A stretch of 64,000 nt of DNA, taken from Acidovorax delafieldii. Its GTDB lineage: Bacteria > Pseudomonadota > Gammaproteobacteria > Burkholderiales > Burkholderiaceae_C. The notes under the pieces are model-generated. The model worked only from the letters and a program-made list of their open reading frames with translations. It searched no databases and was not told where the DNA came from. Every line of letters begins with the position of its first letter. Position 1 is the first letter of the stretch. This document shows, in pieces, positions 49,278-58,472 of this stretch. A program made the translations under genes and the position numbers. Location of the stretch: positions 62,001-126,000 of the forward strand of contig NZ_VJWE01000014.1 in NCBI RefSeq assembly GCF_007993815.1. The letters are read 5' to 3'.

Positions 49278-49985
49278 TCAGGCCAACAGCCGGCACAGCG
49301 CGGTAAGGCTGTCCACCGTGGCATGGGGCGGTGTGTCGTCGTGCGGCCAGGGGTGGTTGGCACTGTTGATCCACACCGCCTGCATACCCGCGTTCAGCGC
49401 GCCCTGCGCATCCAGTGTGGCGTCGTCGCCCACGTGCAGCACCTCGTGGGGCAACACATCCACGGCCGTGGCGGCCGCATGGAAGATGCGCACATCGGGT
49501 TTGGCGATGCCAAAGTCCGACGCGCTGATGCTGTGGCGAAAGTAGTGGCCGATGCCGATGCGGTGAATATCGGCATTGCCGTTGGACACCGCCACCACCG
49601 GGTAGCGCGCTGACAAGAAAGCCAGCGTGTCGTGCGCATCGTCAAACAGCTCCACCCGCTGGCGCTCTGCAAAGAACAAATCAAACGCCGGTTCGGCCAG
49701 CGCGGGCTCGTCACCGGCCTGCGTCAGCGCCAGCCGGATGGACTCGCGCCGCAGCGCGCTCAGGTCGCCCTTCAGGTCAGGGCGCAGGGTCACCATCTGG
49801 TTGCGGATGGCGCGCAGCGCCTCGGTGTCCGAGAAGAGTGCCGCCGTGGCAGGCGCGTGGTGGGTCAGCCAGTCCAGCAGCACACTCTCGGCCCGCGTGA
49901 TGGTGGGCCAGATGGGCCAGAGCGTGTCGTCCAGATCGATGGAGATGGCGCGGATGCGGGAGGTGTCCAGAGAGGGATTTGGCAC
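49278..49985 (-). CDS. HAD-superfamily hydrolase (YjjG-like, HAD-IA)
   Basis: A 235-residue phosphatase-type protein. Motif I is ISIDLDDTLWP with both catalytic aspartates, motif II VVAVSNGNAD, and motifs III/IV KPDVRIFHAA and VLHVGDDATLDAQGA. The helical cap (about 25-95) is of the C1 type. No ATG lies before motif I; of two GTG codons the one at 49985 has AGGTG at a proper distance, the other is at 49994. Nucleotide or sugar phosphates are possible substrates. It lies 100 bases downstream of the ptxS-like gene and may be read from the kgu transcript. Confidence 0.85.
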   Translation of the reverse strand: MPNPSLDTSRIRAISIDLDDTLWPIWPTITRAESVLLDWLTHHAPATAALFSDTEALRAIRNQMVTLRPDLKGDLSALRRESIRLALTQAGDEPALAEPAFDLFFAERQRVELFDDAHDTLAFLSARYPVVAVSNGNADIHRIGIGHYFRHSISASDFGIAKPDVRIFHAAATAVDVLPHEVLHVGDDATLDAQGALNAGMQAVWINSANHPWPHDDTPPHATVDSLTALCRLLA

Positions 49986-50085
49986 AGGGCGCACCTGAAG
50001 GATGAAGGCGAAAAAAGAGGCCCCGGCGATGCACCGGGACGAGGGCCGCAAAGCATACCGCAGGCCTTTGCGGAATGCAGTGCGT

Positions 50086-51162
50086 TCAACCCGGGTCTGG
50101 CGCGCCCCCAGGCCCCAACGAAGATCCGCGCACCACCAGCAGCCCGGGCAGCAGGCTCTCGCGCGCAGGGCCTTCCAGGCCGTTGATACGCTCCAGCAGG
50201 CACTGCGCAGCACGTTGCCCGATGGCATCGGTGGGCTGGGCCACCGCGCTCAGGCCAGGCCGGATCAGCGACGCCCATTCGGGGTCGTCAAAGCCCACAA
50301 AACCCAGCTGTTGCCCAAACGTCCACCCCAGGCGCGAGACGGACGCTGCCACCCGCAGCGTGACCACCGAATTGCCCGCCACCACCGCGCAGCGCTCGCC
50401 GGGCCGGGCCTGCTGCAGCAGATCGGTGAGTGCCTGGTCCAGCACTTCGTCACCCTGCTCGGCCGCCAGCTGCAGCACCGCGCCGCGCACCGCCGAGCCC
50501 TTGGAGGACACCAGCGCACGGAAGGCCTCCGTGCGCTCGATGCGGGAACTCACGCCCAGCAAGGGCTGGCTGATGTAGAGCAGGCGCTGCCAGCCTTGCT
50601 GCTGCAGGTGGGCACAGGCTTCGCGCATGGCGCCCTGGTTGTCCAGCGAGACGAAGTCTGCCGCCAGCCCGGCGTGGCGCCGGTCCACCAGCACGGCGGG
50701 CTTGCCGTGCAAGGTGTTCACATCCGCCTGCCCCTCGCCCTGCCCCAGCGTGTTGAGGATGAAGCCATCCACCTGGTAGCTGGCCAGCGCGTCGATGGCC
50801 GCGCGCTCGCGCTCGCGGTCGTTGCCCAGGTTGAACAGCATGACCAGGTAGCCCGCGTCCTGGCAGGCTTTCTCGGCGCCCCGCAACACGGCCACCGAAT
50901 AGGGGTTGGTGATGTCGGCCACCACCAGACCAATGAGCCGTGAGCGGCCATGGCTCAGCGCCTGGGCCATGGGGCTGGGCACATAGGCCAGCTTGGCGAT
51001 GGCCGCCTCGACCCGCGCTGCAATGTCGGGGCTGAGCAGGCGTTCGCGGTGGTTGAAGTAGCGCGACACCGTGGCCTTGGACACACCGGCCTCGGCCGCC
51101 ACATCTGCGATGGTGGGGCGGGCGCGCAGCGTGGCGGAGGGTGGGGGTGTCGGCGGGCTCAT
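50086..51162 (-). CDS. ptxS: LacI-family regulator of the kgu operon (PtxS-like)
   Basis: A 358-residue regulator with the LacI helix-turn-helix TIADVAAEAGVSKATVSRYF at residues 17-36, hinge LAYVPSPMAQALSHGRSRLIG and a periplasmic-binding-type effector domain. It is the last gene of the 2-ketogluconate block and overlaps kguD by four bases (ATGA). In Pseudomonas PtxS represses the kgu genes through a TGAAACCGGTTTCA site and is released by 2-ketogluconate; exactly that word lies upstream of the first gene of this operon (56987-57000). This makes autoregulated repression very likely. Confidence 0.85.
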   Translation of the reverse strand: MSPPTPPPSATLRARPTIADVAAEAGVSKATVSRYFNHRERLLSPDIAARVEAAIAKLAYVPSPMAQALSHGRSRLIGLVVADITNPYSVAVLRGAEKACQDAGYLVMLFNLGNDRERERAAIDALASYQVDGFILNTLGQGEGQADVNTLHGKPAVLVDRRHAGLAADFVSLDNQGAMREACAHLQQQGWQRLLYISQPLLGVSSRIERTEAFRALVSSKGSAVRGAVLQLAAEQGDEVLDQALTDLLQQARPGERCAVVAGNSVVTLRVAASVSRLGWTFGQQLGFVGFDDPEWASLIRPGLSAVAQPTDAIGQRAAQCLLERINGLEGPARESLLPGLLVVRGSSLGPGGAPDPG

Positions 51163-52184
51163 GCGGGTACGGCGTTGTACACGGCGGCGGGCCGTTCGCC
51201 CGCCAGGGCCTGCAGCAGGTTGGTGGTGGCCAGCGCCGCCATGGCATGGCGCGTGTCGTGCGTAGCCGAGCCGATGTGGGGCAGCGGGGTCACGCGCGGG
51301 TGGGTGCGCAGGGGCGACGCCAGCGGCAGCGGCTCGGTGGCAAACACATCCAGCCCCGCTGCGCGCAGCGGGCCATGGTCCAACGCGTGCAGCAGGTCTT
51401 GTTCCACCACGGTGGCGCCCCGGCCGCCGTTGATGAAGATGGCGCCGGGCTTCATGGCTGCAAACAGTTCGGCGTTGACCATGCCCCGTGTGCTGTCCGA
51501 CAAGGGCAGCATGGCCACCACAAAGTCCGACTGCGCCAGCAACGCGGGCAGAGGCTTGTGGATGGCCTTGCCCTGCAACTCAGGGGCCTGGGTCGCCAAG
51601 TCCACCGGGCGGCGGGCGTGGTACATCACGGGCATGCCAAACCCCAGTGCGGCGCGGCGCGCCACGGCCTGGCCAATGCGGCCAAATCCGAGCAGGCCCA
51701 GCGTCTTGCCATGCACATCGCTGCCAAACAGGTCTTCTCCAATATTCTTGGTCCACCGGCCCTCGCGCACCAGTTGCGACAGCTCCACCAGCCTGCGGCT
51801 GGTGGCCATGATGAGGGCAAACACCGAGTCTGCCACCGTTTCGTCGAGCACTCCGGGGGTATGGCACAGCATGATGCCGCGCGCCTGCAGCACGTCCAGC
51901 GCGTAGTTGTCCACGCCCACCGAAATGCTGGACACCACCTGCAGCCGGGGCGCACGCGCCAGCACGGCGGCATCGATGGGAAAGCTGGAGCCGATGAGCC
52001 CGTGCGCCTGTGCCAGCGCGGCATCGAACCGCGCGCGCTCGTCAGGCTTGCGCGGGTCGGCCACGGTCACGTCGTGCATGGCGGTCAACCGCGCGAGCTG
52101 GTCGGGCGGCAGCTCGCGAAACACCAGCACTTGCTTGCGCGCTGGGCTTGTGCTGCCGTCTGCTGAAGGTAGCGCCAGGCTCAC
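51159..52184 (-). CDS. kguD: 2-ketogluconate-6-phosphate reductase KguD
   Basis: D-isomer 2-hydroxyacid dehydrogenase family, 341 residues. It reduces 2-keto-6-phosphogluconate to 6-phosphogluconate, entering the Entner-Doudoroff or pentose pathway. Motifs are the start VLVFRELPPDQ, VVSSISVGVDNYALD, DVHGKTLGLLGFGRIGQAV (NAD(P)-binding GxGxxG), INGGRGATVVEQDLL with the catalytic Arg/Glu region, and LPHIGSATHDTR with the catalytic His. The wider match to KguD and GhrB-type reductases plus its place between kguK and a PtxS-like gene decides the call. It overlaps both neighbours by four bases. Confidence 0.88.
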   Translation of the reverse strand: MSLALPSADGSTSPARKQVLVFRELPPDQLARLTAMHDVTVADPRKPDERARFDAALAQAHGLIGSSFPIDAAVLARAPRLQVVSSISVGVDNYALDVLQARGIMLCHTPGVLDETVADSVFALIMATSRRLVELSQLVREGRWTKNIGEDLFGSDVHGKTLGLLGFGRIGQAVARRAALGFGMPVMYHARRPVDLATQAPELQGKAIHKPLPALLAQSDFVVAMLPLSDSTRGMVNAELFAAMKPGAIFINGGRGATVVEQDLLHALDHGPLRAAGLDVFATEPLPLASPLRTHPRVTPLPHIGSATHDTRHAMAALATTNLLQALAGERPAAVYNAVPA

Positions 52185-53131
52185 AGGCCCGCCTCCTGCA
52201 GTTGTGCCCGGGTGGGCAACCCCTCGGTGTCGCCCAGCACCTGCACGGCGCGGGCACCAATCCAGGCGCCACGGCGCACGGCGGCGGGCACAGTCAGGCC
52301 TTCCAGCAGCGCGCTGATCACGCCCACCGCAAAGCCGTCGCCCGCGCCCACGGTGTCCACCACCTGGGCCACGGGCACGCCGGGCACGCGGCCGGTGCCG
52401 GCCACGTCGCTGTCGTAGTACGCGCCCTCGGGCCCGAGCTTGACCACCACCAGCTTGGCGCCCCGCTCACGGTAGAACCGCGCCACACCCTCAGGGGTGG
52501 TTTCGCCGGTCAAAAACACGCCCTCTTCCATGCCCGGTAGCACCCAGTCGGCATAGGTGGCCAGGGTGTTGATCCAGTGGCGCATGGTCTCGGGCGACGA
52601 CCACAGCGTGGGACGCAGGTTGGGGTCGAACGAGATGGTGCGGCCTGCAGCACGCATCACCTCCAGCGTGCGGATGGCAGCCTGCAGGCTGGTGTCGGAG
52701 ATGGCGGCAAACACGCCTGTGGCATGCAGGTGGCGCGCGGACCGCAGCCAGGGCTCGTCCACATCGGCGGGCACCATCTGGCTGGCGGCAGAGCCCTTGC
52801 GGTGGTATTCGACCTGCGGATCTCGCCCGTCGGTCACGCGCTCCTTGAACTGGAAGCCCGTGCGCTGCGTGGCATCGCACACCACGTGCGAGCAATCAAT
52901 GCCCTCCCCCTGCATGGCGGCCAGCAGCGCGCGGCCCATGGAGTCGGTGCCCAGGCGGCTGGCCCAGCCCACCTTCAGGCCCAGGCGCGCCAGGCCAATG
53001 GCCACATTGGTCTCGGCCCCGGCCGTGCGCTTGTGAAAGCCGGTGGCGTTCTCCAGCGGACCGGGCTCGTTGGCCACCAGCAGCAGCATGGCCTCGCCAA
53101 ACAATGCAACGTCGAAGACTGAATCGCTCAT
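52181..53131 (-). CDS. kguK: 2-ketogluconate kinase KguK (PfkB family)
   Basis: Phosphorylates 2-ketogluconate to 2-keto-6-phosphogluconate. The 316-residue PfkB/ribokinase-type protein has the substrate region FHKRTAGAETNVAIGLARLG, FKERVTDGRDPQVEYHRKGSAAS, and the ATP/catalytic motif QVVDTVGAGDGFAVG with the base Asp. The first two segments are very close to what I recall of Pseudomonas KguK; KDG kinases are the nearest alternative. It overlaps kguD and kguE by four bases each, a tightly coupled set. Confidence 0.88.
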   Translation of the reverse strand: MSDSVFDVALFGEAMLLLVANEPGPLENATGFHKRTAGAETNVAIGLARLGLKVGWASRLGTDSMGRALLAAMQGEGIDCSHVVCDATQRTGFQFKERVTDGRDPQVEYHRKGSAASQMVPADVDEPWLRSARHLHATGVFAAISDTSLQAAIRTLEVMRAAGRTISFDPNLRPTLWSSPETMRHWINTLATYADWVLPGMEEGVFLTGETTPEGVARFYRERGAKLVVVKLGPEGAYYDSDVAGTGRVPGVPVAQVVDTVGAGDGFAVGVISALLEGLTVPAAVRRGAWIGARAVQVLGDTEGLPTRAQLQEAGL

Positions 53132-53874
53132 GCAGCCTCCCGTGCAGCGCGGATAAAGGCCACTTGCTCGCGCGTGACAGCCACCAAGTCGTCGCCCACC
53201 AGCGGGTATTCAATGGCATGCGGTACATCGGCAGGCAAGGCACGCAGCACGGCGCGCCAGGGCGCCACCGAATCGGCCAGCGGCACCGCCACCCACTTGG
53301 CGGGCAGGCGCTGCACGCCCTTGCAGTGCACATAGCGCACATAGGGTGCCAGTGCCTGCGCGGCCTGCAGCGGGCATTCGCCCTGCCAGTGCCAGTTGCC
53401 CATGTCAAAGGTCATGCCCAGGTCGAGCCCGGCCTGCGCCTGAGCTGCAAAAAACGCCTGCATGGCGGCCAGCGTGCCAGCGGTGGCGGTCTGGTCGTTC
53501 TCGATCACCAGCTCCACCTGCGGGGCGGCCTGCAGCACGGCCTGGAGGCGGTGCAGCGAGGCATGCGACGGCGAGCCAAAGCCGCCAATCGACATCTTCA
53601 GGCGCGGCGCACGCAGCACCTGCGCAGCCTGCACGCCGCGTGCCAGGGCTGCTTCGTCCAGTTCGCCCTGCGCGGTCCACAGGCCTTCGGGGCTGGAGTA
53701 CACCGCCGCCCGGCCCGCCAGCGCTGGCAGCTCGGTGGCCGCATCGCGCAGCAGTTCGCCACGCACCTCCACGCCATCCGCGCCCGCTTGCTGGGCCAGG
53801 TCGGTGCACCACAGCTGGCCGTGGCGACCGGTTTCGGCCGCGCCGAAGGAGGACAGGGAAATCAATACCTTCAT
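53128..53874 (-). CDS. kguE: KguE-type TIM-barrel epimerase/isomerase
   Basis: A 248-residue protein of the xylose-isomerase-like TIM-barrel superfamily. It begins MKVLISLSSFGAAETGRHGQ with AGADGVEVRGELL, close to KguE of the Pseudomonas kgu operon, and carries metal-site-like positions in VELVIENDQ, GMTFDMGNWHW and YVHCKGV. The reaction of KguE is not settled. It overlaps kguK by four bases and follows the transporter ATPase gene after 62 bases. Confidence 0.85.
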   Translation of the reverse strand: MKVLISLSSFGAAETGRHGQLWCTDLAQQAGADGVEVRGELLRDAATELPALAGRAAVYSSPEGLWTAQGELDEAALARGVQAAQVLRAPRLKMSIGGFGSPSHASLHRLQAVLQAAPQVELVIENDQTATAGTLAAMQAFFAAQAQAGLDLGMTFDMGNWHWQGECPLQAAQALAPYVRYVHCKGVQRLPAKWVAVPLADSVAPWRAVLRALPADVPHAIEYPLVGDDLVAVTREQVAFIRAAREAA

Positions 53875-53936
53875 GTGTTTCTTTCAGGCCGCGCCCCCAC
53901 GGGGCAAAGGCCATCAACCGCACGACCTGCCAGGTC

Positions 53937-54716
53937 TCAATGTGCGTGGTGGGAAGTCAGGATCTGGCCCAGGAACTGCCGCGTCTTGTCGTGCTGCGGC
54001 TGGCCAAAGAACTGCTGCGGTGGCGCCTGCTCCAGGATCTTGCCGTCGGCCATGAAGATCACCCGGTCGGCCACGCTGCGGGCAAAGCCCATCTCGTGCG
54101 TCACGCACAGCATGGTCATGCCGTCTTCGGCCAGGCTGATCATGGTGTCCAGCACTTCCTTGACCATCTCGGGGTCGAGCGCCGAGGTAGGCTCGTCAAA
54201 CAGCATCACCTTGGGCGCCATGCACAGCGCCCGCGCAATGGCCACGCGCTGCTGCTGCCCACCCGACAACTGGCTGGGGTGCTTGTGCGCCTGCTCGGGG
54301 ATGCGCACGCGGGTCAGGTACTTCATGGCCACTTCTTCGGCCTGCGCCTTGCTCATGCCGCGCGATCGCATGGGGGCTAGCGTGCAGTTTTCCAGAATGG
54401 TGAGGTGTGGGAACAGGTTGAACTGCTGAAACACCATGCCCACTTCGGCGCGCACGACATCAACGTTCTTGCCGCCAGCGGTCAGGTCGATGCCATCGAC
54501 CTCGATGCGGCCCTTTTGCACCGTCTCCAGCCGGTTGATGCAGCGAATCAGCGTGGACTTGCCCGAGCCCGATGGCCCGCAGATCACGATGCGCTCGCCG
54601 GGCCGCACCGACAGGTTGATGTCGGTGAGCACCTGGAAGCTTTCGTACCACTTGTTGACCCCTTCCATGCGGATGATCGGCGGTGTGCCGGGGGCGGTCG
54701 TGACTGCGTCGCTCAT
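53937..54716 (-). CDS. Polar amino acid-type ABC transporter ATPase
   Basis: A 259-residue ATP-binding subunit of the GlnQ/HisP class. Walker A is [10 protein letters not shown]-loop [12 protein letters not shown], signature [15 protein letters not shown], Walker [14 protein letters not shown] and switch His in CVTHEMGFA. The ATG at 54716 is chosen over a TTG one codon upstream because AAGGAG stands six bases before it. It completes the transporter with the binding protein and two permeases, and is transcribed ahead of kguE. Confidence 0.94.
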   Translation of the reverse strand: MSDAVTTAPGTPPIIRMEGVNKWYESFQVLTDINLSVRPGERIVICGPSGSGKSTLIRCINRLETVQKGRIEVDGIDLTAGGKNVDVVRAEVGMVFQQFNLFPHLTILENCTLAPMRSRGMSKAQAEEVAMKYLTRVRIPEQAHKHPSQLSGGQQQRVAIARALCMAPKVMLFDEPTSALDPEMVKEVLDTMISLAEDGMTMLCVTHEMGFARSVADRVIFMADGKILEQAPPQQFFGQPQHDKTRQFLGQILTSHHAH

Positions 54717-54743
54717 CAATGGCTCCTTATCGTTCAGGCAGGC

Positions 54744-55550
54744 TTACTGCAGCTTGGGCAGGTCGGCGCCCAGCCACTTCTGGTACAGCTTGTTCAGCTC
54801 GCCATTGGCGGTGTTGCGTGCCACAAAGTCGTTCACGGCCTTGGTCAGCTCGTCCTGGCCGGGGCGCAGGGCAATGCCCATGGCCTGCTGCAGCAGGTTG
54901 AACTTGTTCTCAAACGTGTTGGCGGGCACGCGCTTGGCGATCTGCGCCGCCACCGTGACCGAGCAGCCAATGGCATCGACCTGGCCCGAGATCAGCGCCT
55001 GCATGGCCGATGCATCGTCGTCAAAGCGGCGGATCTCGGTGCCCTCAGGCGCGGCCTTGGTCACGGCCACATCCTGCGTGCTGGCGCGGGCCACGCCCAC
55101 GCGCACGGTCTTCAGGTCTGCCGCGCTCTTGATGTTGGCGCCCGTCTTGCCGTACAACACGATGGTCGCGGCCGCATAAGGCTGCGAGAACTGCACCTGC
55201 TTGGCACGCTCGGGCGTGATGGCCAGCGAGGCCACCAGCACATCAACCTTGTTGGTCAGCAAGAACGGGATGCGGTTGGGGCCGGTGACGGGCACGATGT
55301 TGGCCTTCACGCCCAGGTCCTTGGCCAGCAGCTTGGCCACGTCGGCGTCGTAGCCGTCGGGCTGGTTTTGCGCGTTGGTGGTGCCGTAGGGCGGAAAGTC
55401 CACCAGCATGCCGATGGTGATCTCACCCTTCTTCTTGATGTCCGCCACGGACTGGGCCGAGGCCAGCGGCGCAAAGGCCGTGAGCGCGGCACCCAGGCCC
55501 AAGGCAGCCAAAGCGGCGGTGGCGGTGCGGCGTTGCAAAGAAAAAGTCAT
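54744..55550 (-). CDS. Periplasmic binding protein of the ABC transporter
   Basis: A 268-residue family 3 solute-binding protein. Signal peptide ATAALAALGLGAALTAFAPLASAQS, then the type II fold with GEITIGMLVDFPPYGTTNAQ, DGYDADVAKLLAKDLG, VDVLVASLAITPERAKQVQFSQPY and VGVARASTQDVAV. AGGAGACATGCG precedes the ATG. The class normally binds amino acids; its place in the kgu operon suggests 2-ketogluconate or a related sugar acid, which is inference. Confidence 0.92.
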   Translation of the reverse strand: MTFSLQRRTATAALAALGLGAALTAFAPLASAQSVADIKKKGEITIGMLVDFPPYGTTNAQNQPDGYDADVAKLLAKDLGVKANIVPVTGPNRIPFLLTNKVDVLVASLAITPERAKQVQFSQPYAAATIVLYGKTGANIKSAADLKTVRVGVARASTQDVAVTKAAPEGTEIRRFDDDASAMQALISGQVDAIGCSVTVAAQIAKRVPANTFENKFNLLQQAMGIALRPGQDELTKAVNDFVARNTANGELNKLYQKWLGADLPKLQ

Positions 55551-55613
55551 CGCATGTCTCCTGGTGGTTGGTGTGAACGAGAACAGAAAGAAAAGAGGAC
55601 GGCGGCGCGTGGG

Positions 55614-56267
55614 TCAGCGCGCCAGAGCACGTGCGCGCTTGCGCTCCATGCGTGCGGCCAGCAGCGACAGCGGCCAGCAGATCACGAAGTACAGCGCAGC
55701 CACGGTGGTGAACACATGCAGCGGCTGGAAGGTGGCGTTGTTGATGATCTGCCCCGCCCGCGTGATCTCGGTGAAGCCGATGATGGCCGCCAGCGATGTG
55801 CCCTTGATGATCTGCACCACGTAGCCCACCGTGGGCGGCAGCGCAATCTTGAAAGCCTGGGGCAGCACCACAAACCGCATGCGGGCCACGTACTTGAGGT
55901 TCAGGGCCTGTGCCGCCTCCCACTGTCCACGTGGCACCGCCTCGATGCAGCCGCGCCAGATCTCGGCCAGAAACGCCGCGCTGTTCAGCACCAGCGCCAC
56001 ACCCGCGGCCACCCAGGGGTTGATGTCAAACCCCAGCACCGGCGCACCAAAGAAGATGAGGAACAGCTGCAGCAGCAGCGGCGTGCCCTGGAACACCTGG
56101 ATGAACACGCGCGCCGCATTGCGCGCCGCCGCGTTCTCTGAGGTGCGCGACAGCGCCACCACCAGCCCCAGCAGCGCACCGCCCACGAAGGCAATGGCCG
56201 ACAGCGCCAGCGTCCACTGCGCGGCCTGCACGATGAAAAGGAACTCGGAGAGTCCGAAGGTACGCAT
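55614..56267 (-). CDS. ABC transporter permease (His/Glu/Gln/Arg type), second
   Basis: A 217-residue permease with about five spans. The EAA motif reads GCIEAVPRGQWEAAQALNLKYVARMRFVVLPQAF, a complete match to the polar amino acid family. AAGGAGACCGACC precedes the ATG. It follows the other permease gene after 11 bases, so the two probably form a heterodimer channel in the inner membrane. Confidence 0.93.
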   Translation of the reverse strand: MRTFGLSEFLFIVQAAQWTLALSAIAFVGGALLGLVVALSRTSENAAARNAARVFIQVFQGTPLLLQLFLIFFGAPVLGFDINPWVAAGVALVLNSAAFLAEIWRGCIEAVPRGQWEAAQALNLKYVARMRFVVLPQAFKIALPPTVGYVVQIIKGTSLAAIIGFTEITRAGQIINNATFQPLHVFTTVAALYFVICWPLSLLAARMERKRARALAR

Positions 56268-56278
56268 GGTCGGTCTCC

Positions 56279-56950
56279 TTATCGGCGGTCTGGGTAGTTA
56301 AGGACGCGCTGATAAATCAGCTTGAACAGCGCCGAGAAACTCAGCGCCAGCGCCAGATAAATGGCCGTCACCACGATGTAGATCTCAAAGCTGCGGAAGG
56401 TCTGCGACTGCAGGTTGGCCGCCACCGAGGTCAGGTCGTCCGCCGAGATCACCGACACCACGGCCGAGCTGAGCATCAGCAAGATGAACTGGCTGGTGAG
56501 CGCCGGGTAGATGGCCTTGAGCGCGGGCTTGAGGACCACAAACCGGAAGATCTCCCACGGCTTGAGGTTGAGGGCCTTGCCCGCCTCGATCTGCCCCTTG
56601 GGGATGGACTCGATACCCGCCCGCACGATCTCGGCCGCATACGCCCCCAGGTTGACCACCATGGCTGTCAGCGCCGCCGTGTAGGGCGACCAGCGCAGGC
56701 CGATGGATGGCAGCGCAAAGAAGAAGAAAAACAGCTGCACCAGAAACGGCGTGTTGCGGATGACCTCGATGTACGCGTTGATCAAAAACCGCAGCCAGCC
56801 CGGCCCGCCGGTCTTGCCCCAGGCGCAAAAGATGGCCACCACCAGCCCCAGCAAAGTGGCGGTGAGCGACAGCTGCACGGTGATCCAGGTGCCCTTGAGC
56901 AACAAGGGCCACGCGGCAAACACGGCATCGAACTGGAACTGGTAATTCAC
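56279..56950 (-). CDS. ABC transporter permease (His/Glu/Gln/Arg type), first
   Basis: A 223-residue permease, first gene of the leftward operon. EAA motif AGIESIPKGQIEAGKALNLKPWEIFRFVVLKPAL; spans include TWITVQLSLTATLLGLVVAIF and FLVQLFFFFFALPS. The start is a GTG (GTGAATTACCAG) and lies 33 bases from the PtxS-type palindrome, so repressor binding there would block the promoter or start of the whole operon. Confidence 0.92.
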   Translation of the reverse strand: MNYQFQFDAVFAAWPLLLKGTWITVQLSLTATLLGLVVAIFCAWGKTGGPGWLRFLINAYIEVIRNTPFLVQLFFFFFALPSIGLRWSPYTAALTAMVVNLGAYAAEIVRAGIESIPKGQIEAGKALNLKPWEIFRFVVLKPALKAIYPALTSQFILLMLSSAVVSVISADDLTSVAANLQSQTFRSFEIYIVVTAIYLALALSFSALFKLIYQRVLNYPDRR

Positions 56951-56983
56951 GGTGAACAGCGGTTATTCCAAAGTGGCGTCAGT

Positions 56984-57003
56984 TTATGAAACCGGTTTCA
57001 TAA
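56984..57003. promoter_or_regulatory. PtxS/LacI-type operator of the kgu operon
   Basis: A perfect 20-base palindrome, TTATGAAACCGGTTTCATAA. Its core TGAAACCGGTTTCA (56987-57000) is the site I recall for Pseudomonas PtxS. It lies 34 bases upstream of the first permease gene and about 150 bases from divergent hemH. Confidence 0.85.
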
Positions 57004-57152
57004 CCACATCAGGGAATACCCGATGCACCCCCAAAAGGGGCTGAAAACACCTGAAGACGCCATGCCCGGCGCTGATCTCGCAGGCGGTGGTGTGCCGGGC
57101 GGCAAATAGGCTCCCAGCCCGCACTGGCCCGGCGCGTGGGTGAAAATGCCGC

Positions 57153-58265
57153 ATGCCTTCCTTCCACCCCGAACCCCCTTTCACCCACGGCCAGGCCGAC
57201 CGCACCGCTGTGCTGCTGTGCAACCTGGGCACGCCCGACGAACCCACGGCCCCGGCCGTGCGCCGCTATCTGGCGCAGTTTCTGGGTGACCACCGCGTGG
57301 TGGAGATCCCCAAACTGCTGTGGATGCCTATCCTGCACGGCATCATCCTGCGCACGCGCCCGGCCAAGTCGGCCGCCAAATACGCCAGCATCTGGACGCC
57401 CGAGGGGTCGCCCCTGGCGCACTGGACGGCCAAGCAGGCCACGCTGCTGCGCGGCTGGCTGGGCGAGGCAGACCACGCGGTGCTGGTGCGCCACGCCATG
57501 CGCTACGGCAACCCCTCCATCGCCAGCCAGCTCGATGCGCTGAAGGCCGAGGGCGCCACGCGCATCCTCATCCTGCCGCTGTACCCGCAGTACTCCGCCA
57601 CCACCACAGCCAGCGTGTTTGACGCCGTCTACACCTGGGCCGCCGCCACCCGCAACGTGCCCGAGCTGCGGTTCGTCAACCACTACCACGACGCCCCCGG
57701 CTACATCGACGCGCTGGCCCGCACCATCGAAACGCACTGGAAGCACCACGGCCAGCCCGACCAGCTGGTGATGAGCTTTCATGGCGTGCCCGAGCGCACC
57801 CTGCACCTGGGCGACCCCTACCACTGCGAGGCCCGCAAGACCGGCCGCCTGCTGGCCGAGCGCCTGGGCCTGCGCGAGGAGCGCTACCGCATCACCTTCC
57901 AGTCGCGTTTTGGCAAGGCCAAGTGGCTGGAGCCCTACACCCAGCCCACCATCGAGGCGCTGGGCAAGGCGGGCACGCGGCGGGTGGACGTGGTGTGCCC
58001 CGGCTTCACCAGCGACTGCCTGGAGACGCTGGAAGAAATCAACATGGAAGTGCGCGAGGCCTTCTTGCACGCGGGCGGCAAGGAGTTTCACTACATCCCC
58101 TGCCTGAACGACAACCACCACTGGATCACCGCGCTGAGCCGCGTGGCACAGCAGCACCTGGCGGGCTGGCCCACCGAGGCCCCCACCGCCGCCGCACTGG
58201 CCGATGCGCGGAGCCACGCGCTGGCCGGTGGTGCGCCTGCCGGGGTTTGCCCGGTGGCGCACTGA
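57153..58265 (+). CDS. hemH: Ferrochelatase
   Basis: Inserts Fe(II) into protoporphyrin IX, the last step of haem synthesis. The 370 residues include [20 protein letters not shown], the catalytic His in [11 protein letters not shown], the [19 protein letters not shown] block and the Glu in [17 protein letters not shown]. The C-terminus has a short Ala-rich extension. It is read away from the kgu operon. No other haem genes are in the window. Confidence 0.95.
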   Translation: MPSFHPEPPFTHGQADRTAVLLCNLGTPDEPTAPAVRRYLAQFLGDHRVVEIPKLLWMPILHGIILRTRPAKSAAKYASIWTPEGSPLAHWTAKQATLLRGWLGEADHAVLVRHAMRYGNPSIASQLDALKAEGATRILILPLYPQYSATTTASVFDAVYTWAAATRNVPELRFVNHYHDAPGYIDALARTIETHWKHHGQPDQLVMSFHGVPERTLHLGDPYHCEARKTGRLLAERLGLREERYRITFQSRFGKAKWLEPYTQPTIEALGKAGTRRVDVVCPGFTSDCLETLEEINMEVREAFLHAGGKEFHYIPCLNDNHHWITALSRVAQQHLAGWPTEAPTAAALADARSHALAGGAPAGVCPVAH

Positions 58266-58346
58266 TACGCATGCCCATGCCATTACGCATGCGAACGCAA
58301 AAGCGAATGGCACTGGGCGGCCTGCGCGCCCATGGTCATTCACTAC

Positions 58347-58411
58347 ATTATTGATAGCACCCAGGGCATATTGCACTAGCGCATCAGCCCGTTTTGGCTC
58401 ATATTTTGGTC
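58347..58411 (-). repeat. Dispersed ~60 bp repeat, copy G
   Basis: The minus strand reads GAGCCAAAACGGGCTGATGCGC, TAGTGCAATATGCCC and GGGTGCTATCAATAATG, the same order and spacing as copy B. It lies between hemH and the Lon-related gene. Confidence 0.75.
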
Positions 58412-58472
58412 GCCAGGTGCTGCATGGCTGCCTGCCACGCACTCCGCACCGCCCCCTCCTACACCCACATCA

